Assembly (NCBI GenBank): GCA_016717595.1
Contig: JADKFE010000005.1
Coordinates: forward strand, 62,001-126,000
Direction: 5' to 3'
DNA from: Deltaproteobacteria bacterium
Lineage (GTDB): Bacteria > Myxococcota_A > UBA796 > CAJQPC01
Length of the DNA: 64,000 bases
This document shows, piece by piece, positions 29,001 to 36,685 of this stretch (within the stretch, counting starts at the first letter, position 1; every line of letters starts with the position of its first letter). Both the position numbers and the translations under genes were made by a program. The notes under the pieces are model-generated. The model had not been told where the DNA came from, ran no database searches, and was given only the letters and a program-made list of their open reading frames with translations.

Positions 29001-29492
29001 GGCCAAGAGCCGGGCGGTGCCGAAGTCGAGGAGCTTCGCGTTGCCGTCGCGCAAGACGAGGATGTTCGCCGACTTGAGGTCGCGGTGAACGATGCCCCGG
29101 CCATGGAGGTAGTCCAGCGCGTCGGCCACGGACGCCACCACCCGCAGCACCTCTTTTGTGCGCTGGGGCTCGCCGGGTTTGCCCAGGCTCTTCGCCCAGA
29201 CCTGCACCGGCACGCCGTCGAGGAGCTCCATCGTGAGGTACGGCGTGCCCTCGTGGGCCCCGTAGCGGTAGACCCGCACGATGTTCGGGTGGTCCAGGCG
29301 GGTGAGCGCGCGGTACTCTCGGCTCAGGCGCGGGGAGGCGACGCCGCGGTGGGTGAGCAGCTTGAGGGCCTGGCGCTCGCGGGTGTGGGGATCCTCCACC
29401 TCAAACACCGCGGCCATCCCCCCTTGGGCGAGGGGGCGCACGACGCGGTAGGGCCCGATCTGAATCGGGATCGGGATCGAGACATCCTTCAC
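26076..29492 (-). CDS. Ser/Thr protein kinase fused to degenerate AAA/STAND-like ATPase and TPR region
   Basis: 1138 residues. The N-terminal PknB-type kinase (about 13-270) has all catalytic residues: Gly-rich loop LAQGGMAAVF, Lys44 in ALKLL, HRDLKSANIL (136-145) and DFGTA (156-160). Next (about 290-560) is a region laid out like the large ATPases of STAND regulators, but Walker A is GAPGSGRGR (317-325), lacking the GKS/T pair. The expected Walker B stretch reads LALGLSALQR (420-429) without acidic residues, so ATPase activity is doubtful. From about 690 to the end are Ala/Leu/Arg-rich TPR-like helical repeats. It is probably a cytosolic signalling scaffold. Confidence 0.88.
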   Translation of the reverse strand: MKDVSIPIPIQIGPYRVVRPLAQGGMAAVFEVEDPHTRERQALKLLTHRGVASPRLSREYRALTRLDHPNIVRVYRYGAHEGTPYLTMELLDGVPVQVWAKSLGKPGEPQRTKEVLRVVASVADALDYLHGRGIVHRDLKSANILVLRDGNAKLLDFGTARLLADESITRAGEFVGTFAYASPEQITGGVVDARSDLYSLGALLYRLCTGKRVFEAETPHELARMHVERRPVPPRALVPSLPEEVERIILELLQKDPGQRPQRARDLADRIRGREPSPSQALVVSKPTRLVGRQAELESIRATLLKARPGRMVLIVGAPGSGRGRLLKAACAEARGLGWRVFMASFGGAPGLAALMELADTVWSSLPRAQAIDLVQHMLTLRRWDRAAAEAEPGPEALAEAIEALTRVIQARASLDEHPLALGLSALQRCSPFALDVIAGLRQQLREQKVAVVLLAGSSDESDAPGAALRQRLPDAWRVNLQPLTVEEVGELIQGMLGGRVPSTELSRNIHQVTGGLPGYVEEILRAMVQSGALEARRAGASITWVDRSEGRIAIPGSAREAITLRLDALPRLGRRLVEALAVAGGEAQVGMLAFALELEQDAAVEGLEELAGRRIVECREEAGVERWTFRLGMTRELVMERLRASRRYVLRKRLAQAVVEEPPGPRRAELLAAARQVDEALHDIVSWAEPMIESGRAGEVLPSLEQVSAACQRTSPQDRAALARLHLLLGRALAEVRPGDGSAEAAFREVHALTDNPRLRAEADLYNARLYVERGDLDRAQTLLSRAHDLNDRSSSPRLEARVCRDIGSVQWLIARFEDAGRWFDRALDAARRDGHPREIARALVSFGVFCEVRGRLTEGERVLREAVGLYDSVGDRYGQWFAQANLAEVLRQRGAFSEAMSALEPQLRAARDGGPRGRWAMMNLNLAELEIELYHLGRARERLATLTAELDPREHLHLCVGVALAQARVALLTQEPRKAVEILEPAILSAEAARLKVIAPRLRAALGEALVACGATAEGEAQLRRALGEVEGLGNMPTVGEICAAQARATGCREDPDRVFAPVLKWMGEEPALLLRLEHLLCSARWAESRGWPDRARAFYEAAQALLKRIREDLGPADQEALSVHPWTLEIRRGLG

Positions 29493-29578
29493 CGAGGCCG
29501 CTCCACTCCGAAGCCGCTGAACATACCCCGTCTCGCCCCTGGCTGTGTTAGGGGGGCGCTGCCACCTCCTCGAAACCG

Positions 29579-30664
29579 GTGAACGTCATGCTCTCGCTCC
29601 TCGTGATCTTGGCCTGCGGCGGCGCGCAAGACGCCACGCCCTCCGCCACGCCCTCAGGCCCGGCCCCCGCCGCCCCGGCCGCGGCCACGGCCCCCGCCTC
29701 TACCCAAGATCCCTCCGGCGTCGTCGCCACCTGGACCGGCGGCCAGATCAGCTACTCCGAGGTGCAGACCCGCCTGGGCAAGCAGCTCGTGATGATGGAG
29801 GTCGAGTACCTCCAGAACCGCTACAACGCCGAGCGCCAGTCCGCTGAGGAGCTCGCCCTGCGCGCGCTCATCGACACCGAGGCCAAGGCGCGTAACCTCA
29901 GCACCGACGCGCTGTTGAAGGCCGAGGTGCAAGACAAGATCCCCAAGCCCACCCAGGCCCAGCTTGAGGAGGTCTACCCCTACGTCCGCCGCCAGATGCG
30001 CACCGAGGCGCCCCTGGAGGCCATCTTGGAGCAGGTCACCCAGGCCTGGACCCGCAACGCCGAGAACGAGCGTATGGCGGCGTACCTCGACGAGCTCAAG
30101 GCCAAGTACGGCCTCAAGATTCAGCTCCCGTACCCCAACCTGCCCAAGATTGAGGTCTCCGCTGATGACGACCCAACCCTGGGCGACGCCGCGGCCACGG
30201 TCACCATCGTCGAGTTCGCCGACTACCAGTGTGGGTACTGCCGCAAGGTCTACCCCACCCTCGTCGAGCTGCTGGATGAGTACAAAGGCAAGGTGAAGGT
30301 GGTCTACCGCGACTACCCCCTGGGCGGCCCGAACCCTTCAGGCATGGGCCCGTCCATCGCCGCCAACTGCGCGGGCAGCCAAGGCAAGTACTGGGAGATG
30401 CACGACGTGCTCATGCGCACCGGCGACTTCTCCGCCTCAGGCATGGAGGCCACCGCGGGCAAGCTGGGCTTGGACGTGGAGGCGTACAAGACCTGCGTGA
30501 GCGAGCCCACGTCCCAGGTCGCCGAGATCACCGCCGACTTTGAGGCCGGTCAGGCCGCGGGCATCAGCGGCACCCCGGCGTTCTTCATCAACGGCGTGTT
30601 CCTCAACGGCGCGGTGCCCAAAGAGGTGTTTAAGGCCGTGATCGACAAGGAGCTCGGCGGCTGA
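29579..30664 (+). CDS. Lipoprotein thiol oxidoreductase (DsbA/thioredoxin_4-like)
   Basis: 361 residues from a GTG at 29579 (an ATG at 29588 is possible; an in-frame stop lies just upstream). The very short signal MNVMLSLLVILAC supplies a lipobox Cys, followed by an Ala/Pro-rich linker. Residues about 60-190 form a helical region resembling SurA/PpiC N-terminal helices. The C-terminal DsbA-like domain has ATVTIVEFADYQCGYCRKVYP with active site CGYC, a helical insertion, and GISGTPAFFING with the cis-Pro loop. It would make, isomerise or reduce disulfides in the periplasm. It may be transcribed with the EVE gene 17 bases downstream. Confidence 0.85.
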   Translation: MNVMLSLLVILACGGAQDATPSATPSGPAPAAPAAATAPASTQDPSGVVATWTGGQISYSEVQTRLGKQLVMMEVEYLQNRYNAERQSAEELALRALIDTEAKARNLSTDALLKAEVQDKIPKPTQAQLEEVYPYVRRQMRTEAPLEAILEQVTQAWTRNAENERMAAYLDELKAKYGLKIQLPYPNLPKIEVSADDDPTLGDAAATVTIVEFADYQCGYCRKVYPTLVELLDEYKGKVKVVYRDYPLGGPNPSGMGPSIAANCAGSQGKYWEMHDVLMRTGDFSASGMEATAGKLGLDVEAYKTCVSEPTSQVAEITADFEAGQAAGISGTPAFFINGVFLNGAVPKEVFKAVIDKELGG

Positions 30665-30680
30665 CCGCCGGGGAGCGCAG

Positions 30681-31115
30681 ATGGCCGTCTGGTTAGGCAA
30701 GACCGAGCCCTTCAAGTTCTCGTGGGACGACCTCGTGCGCCAGGGGAGCACCTTCTGGGACGGGGTGCGCAGCGCCCAGGCGCGCAACAACCTGCAGGCG
30801 ATGGCCGTGGGCGACGAGTTTCTCCTCTACCACTCGAACGAGGGCCTCGCTGTCGTGGGCCTCGCCCGGGTGATCGGCGCCGCCCGCCGCGACCCGAGCG
30901 CTGAAGAAGGGGATGACCGCTGGGTGGGCGTCGACATCGCCCCCGTCGCCGCGTTGCCTCGGCCGCTCACCCTCAAAGAGATCAAGGCCGATCCGGCGCT
31001 CATGGGCATGGCCTTTGTGCGCCAGGGCCGCCTCTCGGTGAGCCCGGTCACCGACGCCGAGCGGGATCGGATTCTGGCCTTGGGTGGGCTCAGCCTGCCC
31101 CCGGCCAGCCGTTGA
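30681..31115 (+). CDS. EVE domain protein
   Basis: 144 residues with ribosome site GGGGAG six bases upstream. FKFSWDDLVRQGSTFWDGVRSAQARNNL, GDEFLLYHSNEGLAVVGLARV and WVGVDIAPVAALPRPLTLKEIK are the hallmarks of EVE (PUA-like) domains, which bind modified cytosine or other bases in DNA or RNA and occur near restriction systems. No restriction enzyme is adjacent. Its stop overlaps a TTG start of the following small gene (TTGA). Confidence 0.9.
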   Translation: MAVWLGKTEPFKFSWDDLVRQGSTFWDGVRSAQARNNLQAMAVGDEFLLYHSNEGLAVVGLARVIGAARRDPSAEEGDDRWVGVDIAPVAALPRPLTLKEIKADPALMGMAFVRQGRLSVSPVTDAERDRILALGGLSLPPASR

Positions 31116-31381
31116 GGCCCAAGCCCCCGCCCGCGCCGCCGCGCTCTCTGGAGGAGGAGCTTCAAGACGCCGTAGAGGCCGTGGCCATCGGCCAGAACCT
31201 CCGCCCGGGGCTGCCCGGCGCCGTCGCCACCGCCGCCCGGGGTGTGCTCTTGCGCAGAGGCTTCGGCAAGAGCCAGGTGAATGTGCGCCAAGAGGGCGCG
31301 GGACTCGCCGTCTCGATCCAGCTCATCGACGGCCGGGCGACCTTGGTTCGCTCGATCCACCTCTCTGTTGAGGGTTTATGA
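31112..31381 (+). CDS. Small hypothetical protein in EVE-ArsS operon
   Basis: 89 residues from a TTG inside the EVE stop; no better start is available. It begins with a Pro-rich basic segment, has a helix SLEEELQDAVEAVAIGQNL, and ends in two beta strands (VNVRQEGAGLAVSIQLID; TLVRSIHLSVEGL). The latter half looks like a small alpha/beta fold. Coding is supported by the four-base overlaps on both sides and by normal wobble bias. No family is recognised. Confidence 0.6.
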   Translation: MRPKPPPAPPRSLEEELQDAVEAVAIGQNLRPGLPGAVATAARGVLLRRGFGKSQVNVRQEGAGLAVSIQLIDGRATLVRSIHLSVEGL

Positions 31382-31812
31382 TCCTCCGCTTGATCCTGCC
31401 GTTCCTGCTCCTGACCGGCCAAGCCTGGGCTGAAGAGCCTCCGCCAGAGCTCCCGGTGCAGGTCCACTACAAGCCCCTGAGCGGCGCGCTGTTCCTCGAC
31501 GGCGAGCGGATCTCCGCCGACCGCCACCAGAAGCGGGAGCTCGTCGACGCCTTGATGCGGGAGTGTGAAGGCAGCGCGCCCCTGCAGCGGCGGCGTGACG
31601 TTCGGCGAAAGGTCGGCGCGGCGATGGCCTTTGGCGGCGCGGGCTCGATCTTGGTCGCGGGGATCTTCTTCTCCGCGGGCGGCGCGGGCTACGTCGCCGC
31701 CGGGACGGTCACCTTGGCCGGGGTGGGCGTGATCCTGAGCACGACGCCGACGGGCCGGGTGATCCGCGCCTACAACGCCTGCCGCGCCGAGGCCGTCGGG
31801 GAGGGCCCATGA
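31378..31812 (+). CDS. Hypothetical membrane protein with signal peptide
   Basis: 144 residues; ATG overlaps the preceding stop (ATGA). A signal peptide (MILRLILPFLLLTGQAWA) is followed by a short periplasmic part (LPVQVHYKPLSGALFLDGER), a charged stretch with CEG, and two adjacent hydrophobic Gly/Ala-rich segments (about 77-97 and 98-118). It ends in a short tail with a single Cys. No catalytic motif or known family seen. Its stop overlaps arsS, so it belongs to that operon. Confidence 0.65.
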   Translation: MILRLILPFLLLTGQAWAEEPPPELPVQVHYKPLSGALFLDGERISADRHQKRELVDALMRECEGSAPLQRRRDVRRKVGAAMAFGGAGSILVAGIFFSAGGAGYVAAGTVTLAGVGVILSTTPTGRVIRAYNACRAEAVGEGP

Positions 31813-32765
31813 CCTTTGAGGACGCCCTGAGCCAAGCGGGCTTGGGCCCCCTGCGCCGGGCCGCGCCGAGCTGGCTGCAGATCAACCTGGGCAAACGCTG
31901 CAACCAGACCTGCGCCCACTGCCACGTCGACGCCGGGCCCCACCGCAAAGAGCAGATGTCCGATGAGGTGGTGGAGGACGTGCTCCGCGCGCTCTCCCAG
32001 AACCCCTCCTTCACCCTGCTCGACATCACCGGCGGCGCCCCCGAGCTTCACCCCCGCTTCCGCGACCTCGTGCGCGGCGCGAGGGCCCTGGGCCGACGGG
32101 TGATGGACCGCTGCAACCTCACCGTGCTCCTAGAGCCCGGCCAAGAGGACACCGCGGCGTTTTTGGCCGCGGAGCAGGTCGAGATCGTCGCCTCGATGCC
32201 CTGTTATCTGCGCGACAACGTCGAGCGCCAGCGGGGCCGCGGGGTGTACGACGCGAGCGTCGAGGCCCTGCGCCGCCTGAACACCTTGGGGTATGGCCAG
32301 CCGGGCTCCGGTTTGGCGCTGAGCCTCGTGTACAACCCCGGCGGCGCGTTTCTTCCGCCGAGCCAAGGGGCGTTAGAGGCGGATTATCGCCGACGACTGC
32401 TCGACGATCACGGCCTCGTGTTCACCAACCTGCTCACGATCACGAACCTGCCCATCGCTCGATTTGCCGCCGATCTGTCTCGCCAGGGCAAAGCCACACA
32501 GTACCAGACGCTCTTAGAGGCCAACTTCAACGCCGCGACGGTGCCGGGGCTGATGTGTCGTCACCTCGTGAGCGTCTCATGGGACGGCGGACTGTACGAC
32601 TGCGACTTTAACCAGATGTTGGACCTGCCCGCGCCCGGCCCCCGGCGCCATGTGCGGGAGCTGGGGGACGTCACGGGCCTCGCGGACGCGCCGATCGCCG
32701 TGGGCCGCCACTGCTTCGGGTGTACGGCCGGGGCGGGGTCGAGCTGCGGCGGCGCGCTGGCCTAG
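31809..32765 (+). CDS. arsS: Arsenosugar biosynthesis-type radical SAM protein ArsS
   Basis: 318 residues. The radical SAM cluster motif is CNQTCAHC, followed by HVDAGPHRKEQMS and LLDITGGAPEL. The C-terminal half carries the family-specific phrases ASMPCYLRDNVERQRG, LVYNPGGAFLPPSQ, MCRHLVSVSWDGGLYDCDFNQML and a final Cys-rich part CFGCTAGAGSSC. Family knowledge places ArsS downstream of ArsM in arsenosugar synthesis through a 5'-deoxyadenosyl transfer. No arsM or ars regulator lies in the window, so either arsM is elsewhere or this homologue has another substrate. Last gene of an operon with four-base overlaps. Confidence 0.88.
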   Translation: MTFEDALSQAGLGPLRRAAPSWLQINLGKRCNQTCAHCHVDAGPHRKEQMSDEVVEDVLRALSQNPSFTLLDITGGAPELHPRFRDLVRGARALGRRVMDRCNLTVLLEPGQEDTAAFLAAEQVEIVASMPCYLRDNVERQRGRGVYDASVEALRRLNTLGYGQPGSGLALSLVYNPGGAFLPPSQGALEADYRRRLLDDHGLVFTNLLTITNLPIARFAADLSRQGKATQYQTLLEANFNAATVPGLMCRHLVSVSWDGGLYDCDFNQMLDLPAPGPRRHVRELGDVTGLADAPIAVGRHCFGCTAGAGSSCGGALA

Positions 32766-33187
32766 GCGGCCTTCGCGGCGTTCTCTGCCAGCGTACACAG
32801 ATTTCGCTCCGTCGCGGCGAGCAGCGGGGGGAGCTCGTGGGGCGGCGGGCGCTTCTTCGTGGCGAGCACCATCGGGAGCTGCTGGGCGAGGAGGCGCACC
32901 GCGGCCTCCCGATCCGCCGTGGGCGCGACGATCACCTTCAGGCAGGTCATCGGGAAGAGGCCCCCCGGCACCCCTTGGCCCCACCAGGCGACCTCACGGG
33001 CCTCTACGGTGGTGAGACGCCCTGCGGCCCAGCCCTCCGCGGTCTCGACGAGGGTGGTGTTGCGGGGGTCCACCTTGGCGGCGGCGGCGAGCTGCCGTCG
33101 GGCGCAGGCGCACATCGCCCGCACCAGCGGCCGCCGGTCATCTGCGCTGAGGAGCTTGAGGAGCGTGTCTTCGAGAGTTGGGTCCAT
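32762..33187 (-). CDS. Hypothetical protein, convergent with arsS
   Basis: 141 residues from the ATG at 33187; a GTG 33 bases upstream would add 11 residues, and AGGAGG lies between the two. The product is helical and soluble, starting MDPTLEDTLLKLLSADDRRPLVRAM. A Cys pair (CACAR) lies early and a central part reads VPGGLFPMTCLKVIVAPTADRE. No family is recognised. Its stop overlaps the arsS stop on the opposite strand, so the two transcripts may interfere. Confidence 0.6.
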   Translation of the reverse strand: MDPTLEDTLLKLLSADDRRPLVRAMCACARRQLAAAAKVDPRNTTLVETAEGWAAGRLTTVEAREVAWWGQGVPGGLFPMTCLKVIVAPTADREAAVRLLAQQLPMVLATKKRPPPHELPPLLAATERNLCTLAENAAKAA

Positions 33188-33519
33188 CCCAGGACGGTAC
33201 ACCTCCTTGGCGCTGCGCACAAGCGGGGCGGCGGCGGTTGACCGGGGGAGGGCCCGAGCTCTCTAAGGTTCTTTTCTCACCCCTCCTTCTCCTCCTCTTC
33301 CCCCAGGCCCATCCCCGCCCCCATCGTGCTCACGCCAACCCTCCACGGCGTCCAGATTAGCCCTCACGCGCCGCACGCCAGACCACACACAAACGTCCTC
33401 TGGCCGAGGCAGATGAACTGGATGACGGACTCCCCCCGAGCGCTCCTCAAGCACCTTGAGACGCAGTCACCACAGCGCACAAACGCCGCGCCACTGTTCG
33501 GCCCTACCCCGCCGAGCCC
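33188..33519. other. Intergenic region without a convincing gene
   Basis: 332 bases between the hypothetical protein and the FAD oxidoreductase. It contains a pyrimidine-rich stretch (33271-33310) and the weak 38-codon Cys-rich frame listed separately. No promoter, terminator or RNA fold stands out. Confidence 0.5.
33364..33480 (-). CDS. Possible 38-residue Cys-rich peptide
   Basis: A frame in phase with the end of the FAD oxidoreductase gene, 39 bases downstream of its stop, encodes 38 residues from a GTG. Six cysteines are spaced CxxCxxxC, then one Cys, then CxxxC, with the end LGQRTFVCGLACGA. The layout is reminiscent of small zinc-ribbon (TRASH-like) sequences. There is no clear ribosome site, so it may be a decayed gene end rather than a real peptide. 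Confidence 0.22.
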   Translation of the reverse strand: MRCGDCVSRCLRSARGESVIQFICLGQRTFVCGLACGA

Positions 33520-34644
33520 TCAGCCGACACCCCACACCACCCGCCACACAATCCGCAGCAGCCCACGGATCGGCAGATCCTGAGGCCGCATCAGCCCGTC
33601 GTTGATCTGCAAAAACTGCTCAAACAACACAGAATCTTGAGACAACGCCACGATCACCCGTCGGCGCAGCGCCGGATACCGCTCGATGAACAAGAGCAGC
33701 CAGATCACGAGGTACGGCTCAAACACGAGGGTCTTGTGGCTCTTGGGCCAGTCTTGCAGCGTGTGTCGCTCAAAGTGTTTGAGCACAGTCTCCACCTGGG
33801 CGAACCCCAGGGTGAGGCCCTCGCCGGTGATCGCGTCGTAGTAGCCCGCCGCGTCGCCGACCAGGGCCACCTTGCCTTTGAGCACGGCCTTGGGGCGCAC
33901 CTGCAGAGGGCCCGTGCCGCGCACCTGGCTCTCGATGGGGGCGTCGCCGAGCTTGGCCTGGAGCTTGGGAAAGCGGCTGAGCAAGCCGGGGAAACGTTCG
34001 CCGTCGCCGGACCACAGAAACGCCACGCCGACACGGTTGGGGCCCACGGGGGTGACGTAGGCCTCAGCGGTGTCGGACCAATACACCTCGACGTGGTCGG
34101 TCCACGGCTTGATCGTGTAGTGTTGGCGCATCCCGAACCGGGGGCGTGAGGCGGGCGGGCCGTCGAGGTTCAGGAGCTTTCGTACGGGGGAGCGTAGCCC
34201 GTCGCAGGCGAGCACGAGCTCGGCCTGGAAGGTCTGCCCATCGGCGGTGTGAACCTCCCCTCGATCCGCGTTGACGGCGATCACCTCTTGGCCAAAATGA
34301 AGCGCCGCGCCGAGCTGCTCGGCCCGCCGGGCCATGGCCGCTTGCAGGTAGGTGCGACGGCAGCCGTAGCCTTCGCCAAAGGTGAAGCTCGCCCCGGCCA
34401 CCTGATCGCCGTCGATGTACCGCACCCCCATGAAGGAGTGCAGGCCCTCGGGGTCGAGCTCGACGCCCATCGCGCTCAGGCGCCGCACGCCGCTGGGCAT
34501 GAGGCCCTCGCCGCAGGGCTTGTCCACCGGGGGGCGGCCGCGCTCGATGAGCGTGACGTTGTGCCCCGATAGGCGCCCGAAGATCGCCGCCGCGAGCCCC
34601 ACAGGACCGCCGCCGACGATGAGGATCGATCGGGCGACGCTCAC
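33520..34644 (-). CDS. FAD-dependent oxidoreductase of the phenolic-lipid operon (SrsC/geranylgeranyl reductase-like)
   Basis: 374 residues from a GTG that overlaps the preceding gene's true stop (GTGA). The Rossmann FAD motif is ILIVGGGPVGLAAAIFGR, followed by ERGRPPVDKPCGEGLMPSG. The second FAD motif is GKVALVGDAAGYYDAITGEGLTLGFAQ. These fit group A flavin monooxygenases and geranylgeranyl reductase relatives. By analogy with the streptomycete srs operon, where a flavin hydroxylase modifies alkylresorcinols, I infer oxidation of the aromatic product of the type III PKS. A hydrophobic stretch near the C-terminus suggests membrane association. Confidence 0.82.
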   Translation of the reverse strand: MSVARSILIVGGGPVGLAAAIFGRLSGHNVTLIERGRPPVDKPCGEGLMPSGVRRLSAMGVELDPEGLHSFMGVRYIDGDQVAGASFTFGEGYGCRRTYLQAAMARRAEQLGAALHFGQEVIAVNADRGEVHTADGQTFQAELVLACDGLRSPVRKLLNLDGPPASRPRFGMRQHYTIKPWTDHVEVYWSDTAEAYVTPVGPNRVGVAFLWSGDGERFPGLLSRFPKLQAKLGDAPIESQVRGTGPLQVRPKAVLKGKVALVGDAAGYYDAITGEGLTLGFAQVETVLKHFERHTLQDWPKSHKTLVFEPYLVIWLLLFIERYPALRRRVIVALSQDSVLFEQFLQINDGLMRPQDLPIRGLLRIVWRVVWGVG

Positions 34645-36420
34645 GAGCCCTTAAAGCGCATCTGGGCGAAGGCCAGCCACGAGCGCGCCATCAGCCCGGC
34701 GATCTTGAGCGCGCCCACCTCCTCCGGGGGGCAAGAGGCGGCCCTCGGTGAACTGGCGCAGGGCCTCGCCGCGGCGGATCTTGCCCGAGGAGGTGCGGGG
34801 CAAGGTGCCCGGCGCGAGCACGATCACCTCATCAGGGCGCAGGCCCGTGGCGAGGAGCACGGCCTGGGCGGCGGCCTCGGGCAAGGCGGCGAGGTCTTCA
34901 GCCCGGGCGTCGGCCTTCCGCTCGATGAACAGGAGCAGCAGCTCGTGATCGGCGCCTTCAGGGCGAAAGCTCACCGCCGCCGCGCAGCCCGCGCGCACGC
35001 CGTGCAGCTCATCGACGGCCTGCTCCACAGGGTGGGGCGGGTGGTTTCGGCCCCGCAGGATGAGCACGTCTTTGGCCCGGCCCACGAGGTAGAGCTGGCC
35101 CTGCCACAAGAAGCCGAGATCCCCGGTGTCGAGCCAGCCGCCCACCAGCGCCCGGGCCGTGGCCTCGGGCTGGTCGAGGTAACCGCGCATCAGGCTCGGC
35201 CCGCTCACGAAGAGGCGACCCACCTGGCCCTCTGGCAAGGGGTCGAGGCCATCAGGGCCCCGCAGCTCAACCTCAAAGCCGAGCACCGGGCGGCCGACGC
35301 TCACCAGCTCGACGCCCTCGGGGTCGGGGACGGCGAGGCCCTCGGCCAGCCGCACCCGGTCGACGTGGAGGGTCTGGAACGGGGTAGAGACCTCAGCGAA
35401 GGTGACCGCGAGGCTCGCTTCAGAGAGCCCATAGACCGGGGTGAGCGCCTCTGGGCGCAGGCCCCAGCGGGCGAAGCGGGCGGTGAAGCCGCGCAGGGTG
35501 TCGGGGGAGACGGGCTCGGCGCCGTTGAGCGCCAACCGCCACGCGCTGAGATCTACGCCGTCGAGCTCGTCGTCGGTGATGCGCTGGAGGCAGTAGGCGT
35601 AGGCGAAGTTCGGCGCCGGGGACGCCACGGCCCGGGTGCGGGAGAGCGCACGAAGCCACAGGGCCGGCCGGGCCAAGAACTGCTCCGGGCCGATCAGCGT
35701 CAGCTCGCCGGACTGGGCCAAGGCCGGGAAGACGCAGCCGATCAGCCCCATGTCGTGGTAGAGCGGCAGCCAGCTCACCCCGGACCGGGCGTTGGGGTCG
35801 AGCTGGAGCACCTGGAGCGCGATGGCCTCGGTCTGGGCGAGCACGGCGCGGTGGGTCAAGGCCACGGGTTTGGGATCGACGGTGGTGCCCGAGCTGAACT
35901 GCACCATCGCCAAGGCGTTTGGGTCCTCCTTGGGGGCGGGCGCTGGGGCGCCGGACGGCAGCTCATCGAGGGTGAAGGCGCCCAAGCTTGGCCGAGCGCG
36001 CTGAATCGTGGGGCCGATCACCCGCCGCACCATGGGGTCGAGGAGCGCCACCTTCACCCCCGCCGCGCGCAGCATCCGCGCCGTGCGCTCGTGGTAGTCC
36101 TCCATTCGCCCCAGCCGCGCCGGCGGGTAGAGCGGCGCGGGCACACCCCCGGCCAGAAGCGCCCCGAAGAAGCCCTCAAAGAAGCTGATGTTTGTGGGGA
36201 AGATCAGCCCCACACGCTCGCCGGGCTGCAGCCCCAGCGCGTGAAGGCCGCTGGCGACTCGGCTGGCGCCCTCCAAGAGCGCCGCCCACGACACCGCGGT
36301 GACCTGCTCTTTGCGGTCCAGAAACCGAAGGCCCCCGTCGGGGCTCTTCGCCGCCGCGCGCAGGGTCTCGGTGAGCGTCGGGGACATGCCGACGACGCGC
36401 CCGCTGTCAATCCGCAGCAT
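34641..36420 (-). CDS. Fatty-acyl-AMP ligase (FAAL-type), frame broken near the C-terminus
   Basis: About 592 residues if repaired. Start ATG 36420 has GGAGG four bases upstream and overlaps the ACP gene by 14 bases. Adenylation motifs include VQFSSGTTVDPKPV, SWLPLYHDMGLIG, TPVYGLSEASLAVTF, WLDTGDLGFL and the Lys loop TSSGKIRRGEAL. FAALs adenylate fatty acids and load them on an ACP without CoA. After GRLLPP the frame drifts because of a six-C run (34726-34731 on the opposite strand). With five Cs the protein continues EEVGALKIAGLMARSWLAF and stops at 34641, exactly overlapping the next gene. That strongly suggests an extra base in the sequence. Confidence 0.88.
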
Positions 36421-36685
36421 GGCGCCTCCGCAAGAGGGTGATCAGCTCGCCGACGGTCTCGACGCCTTGCTCGTCGCCCTCATCCAGGCACAGCTCCAGG
36501 CGGTTCTCGAGCTCGACGACCAAGGTGAGCAGCCGCACCGAGTCCAAGGCGAGGGCCTCAACGAGCCGGGTGTCGTGGGTGAGCGGCCCGGTGTAGCCCA
36601 GGCGGGTCTGGGCGATCTCGACGATGAGCGCCAGGAGCGCCTCGTCGGTCATCTGCGGCGCGGAGGCCGGTGTCACGTCGTCCAT
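36407..36685 (-). CDS. Acyl carrier protein
   Basis: 92 residues. The start is the ATG overlapping the methyltransferase stop (TGATG at 36687-36683). The four-helix ACP pattern is present, with the phosphopantetheine attachment Ser in LVEALALDSVRLL preceded by Asp. Lying between the methyltransferase and FAAL genes, it is the probable acceptor of the acyl chain activated by the FAAL and its donor to the type III PKS. A long Leu-rich helix (LTLVVELENRLEL) follows the Ser as in dedicated ACPs. Confidence 0.88.
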   Translation of the reverse strand: MDDVTPASAPQMTDEALLALIVEIAQTRLGYTGPLTHDTRLVEALALDSVRLLTLVVELENRLELCLDEGDEQGVETVGELITLLRRRHAAD

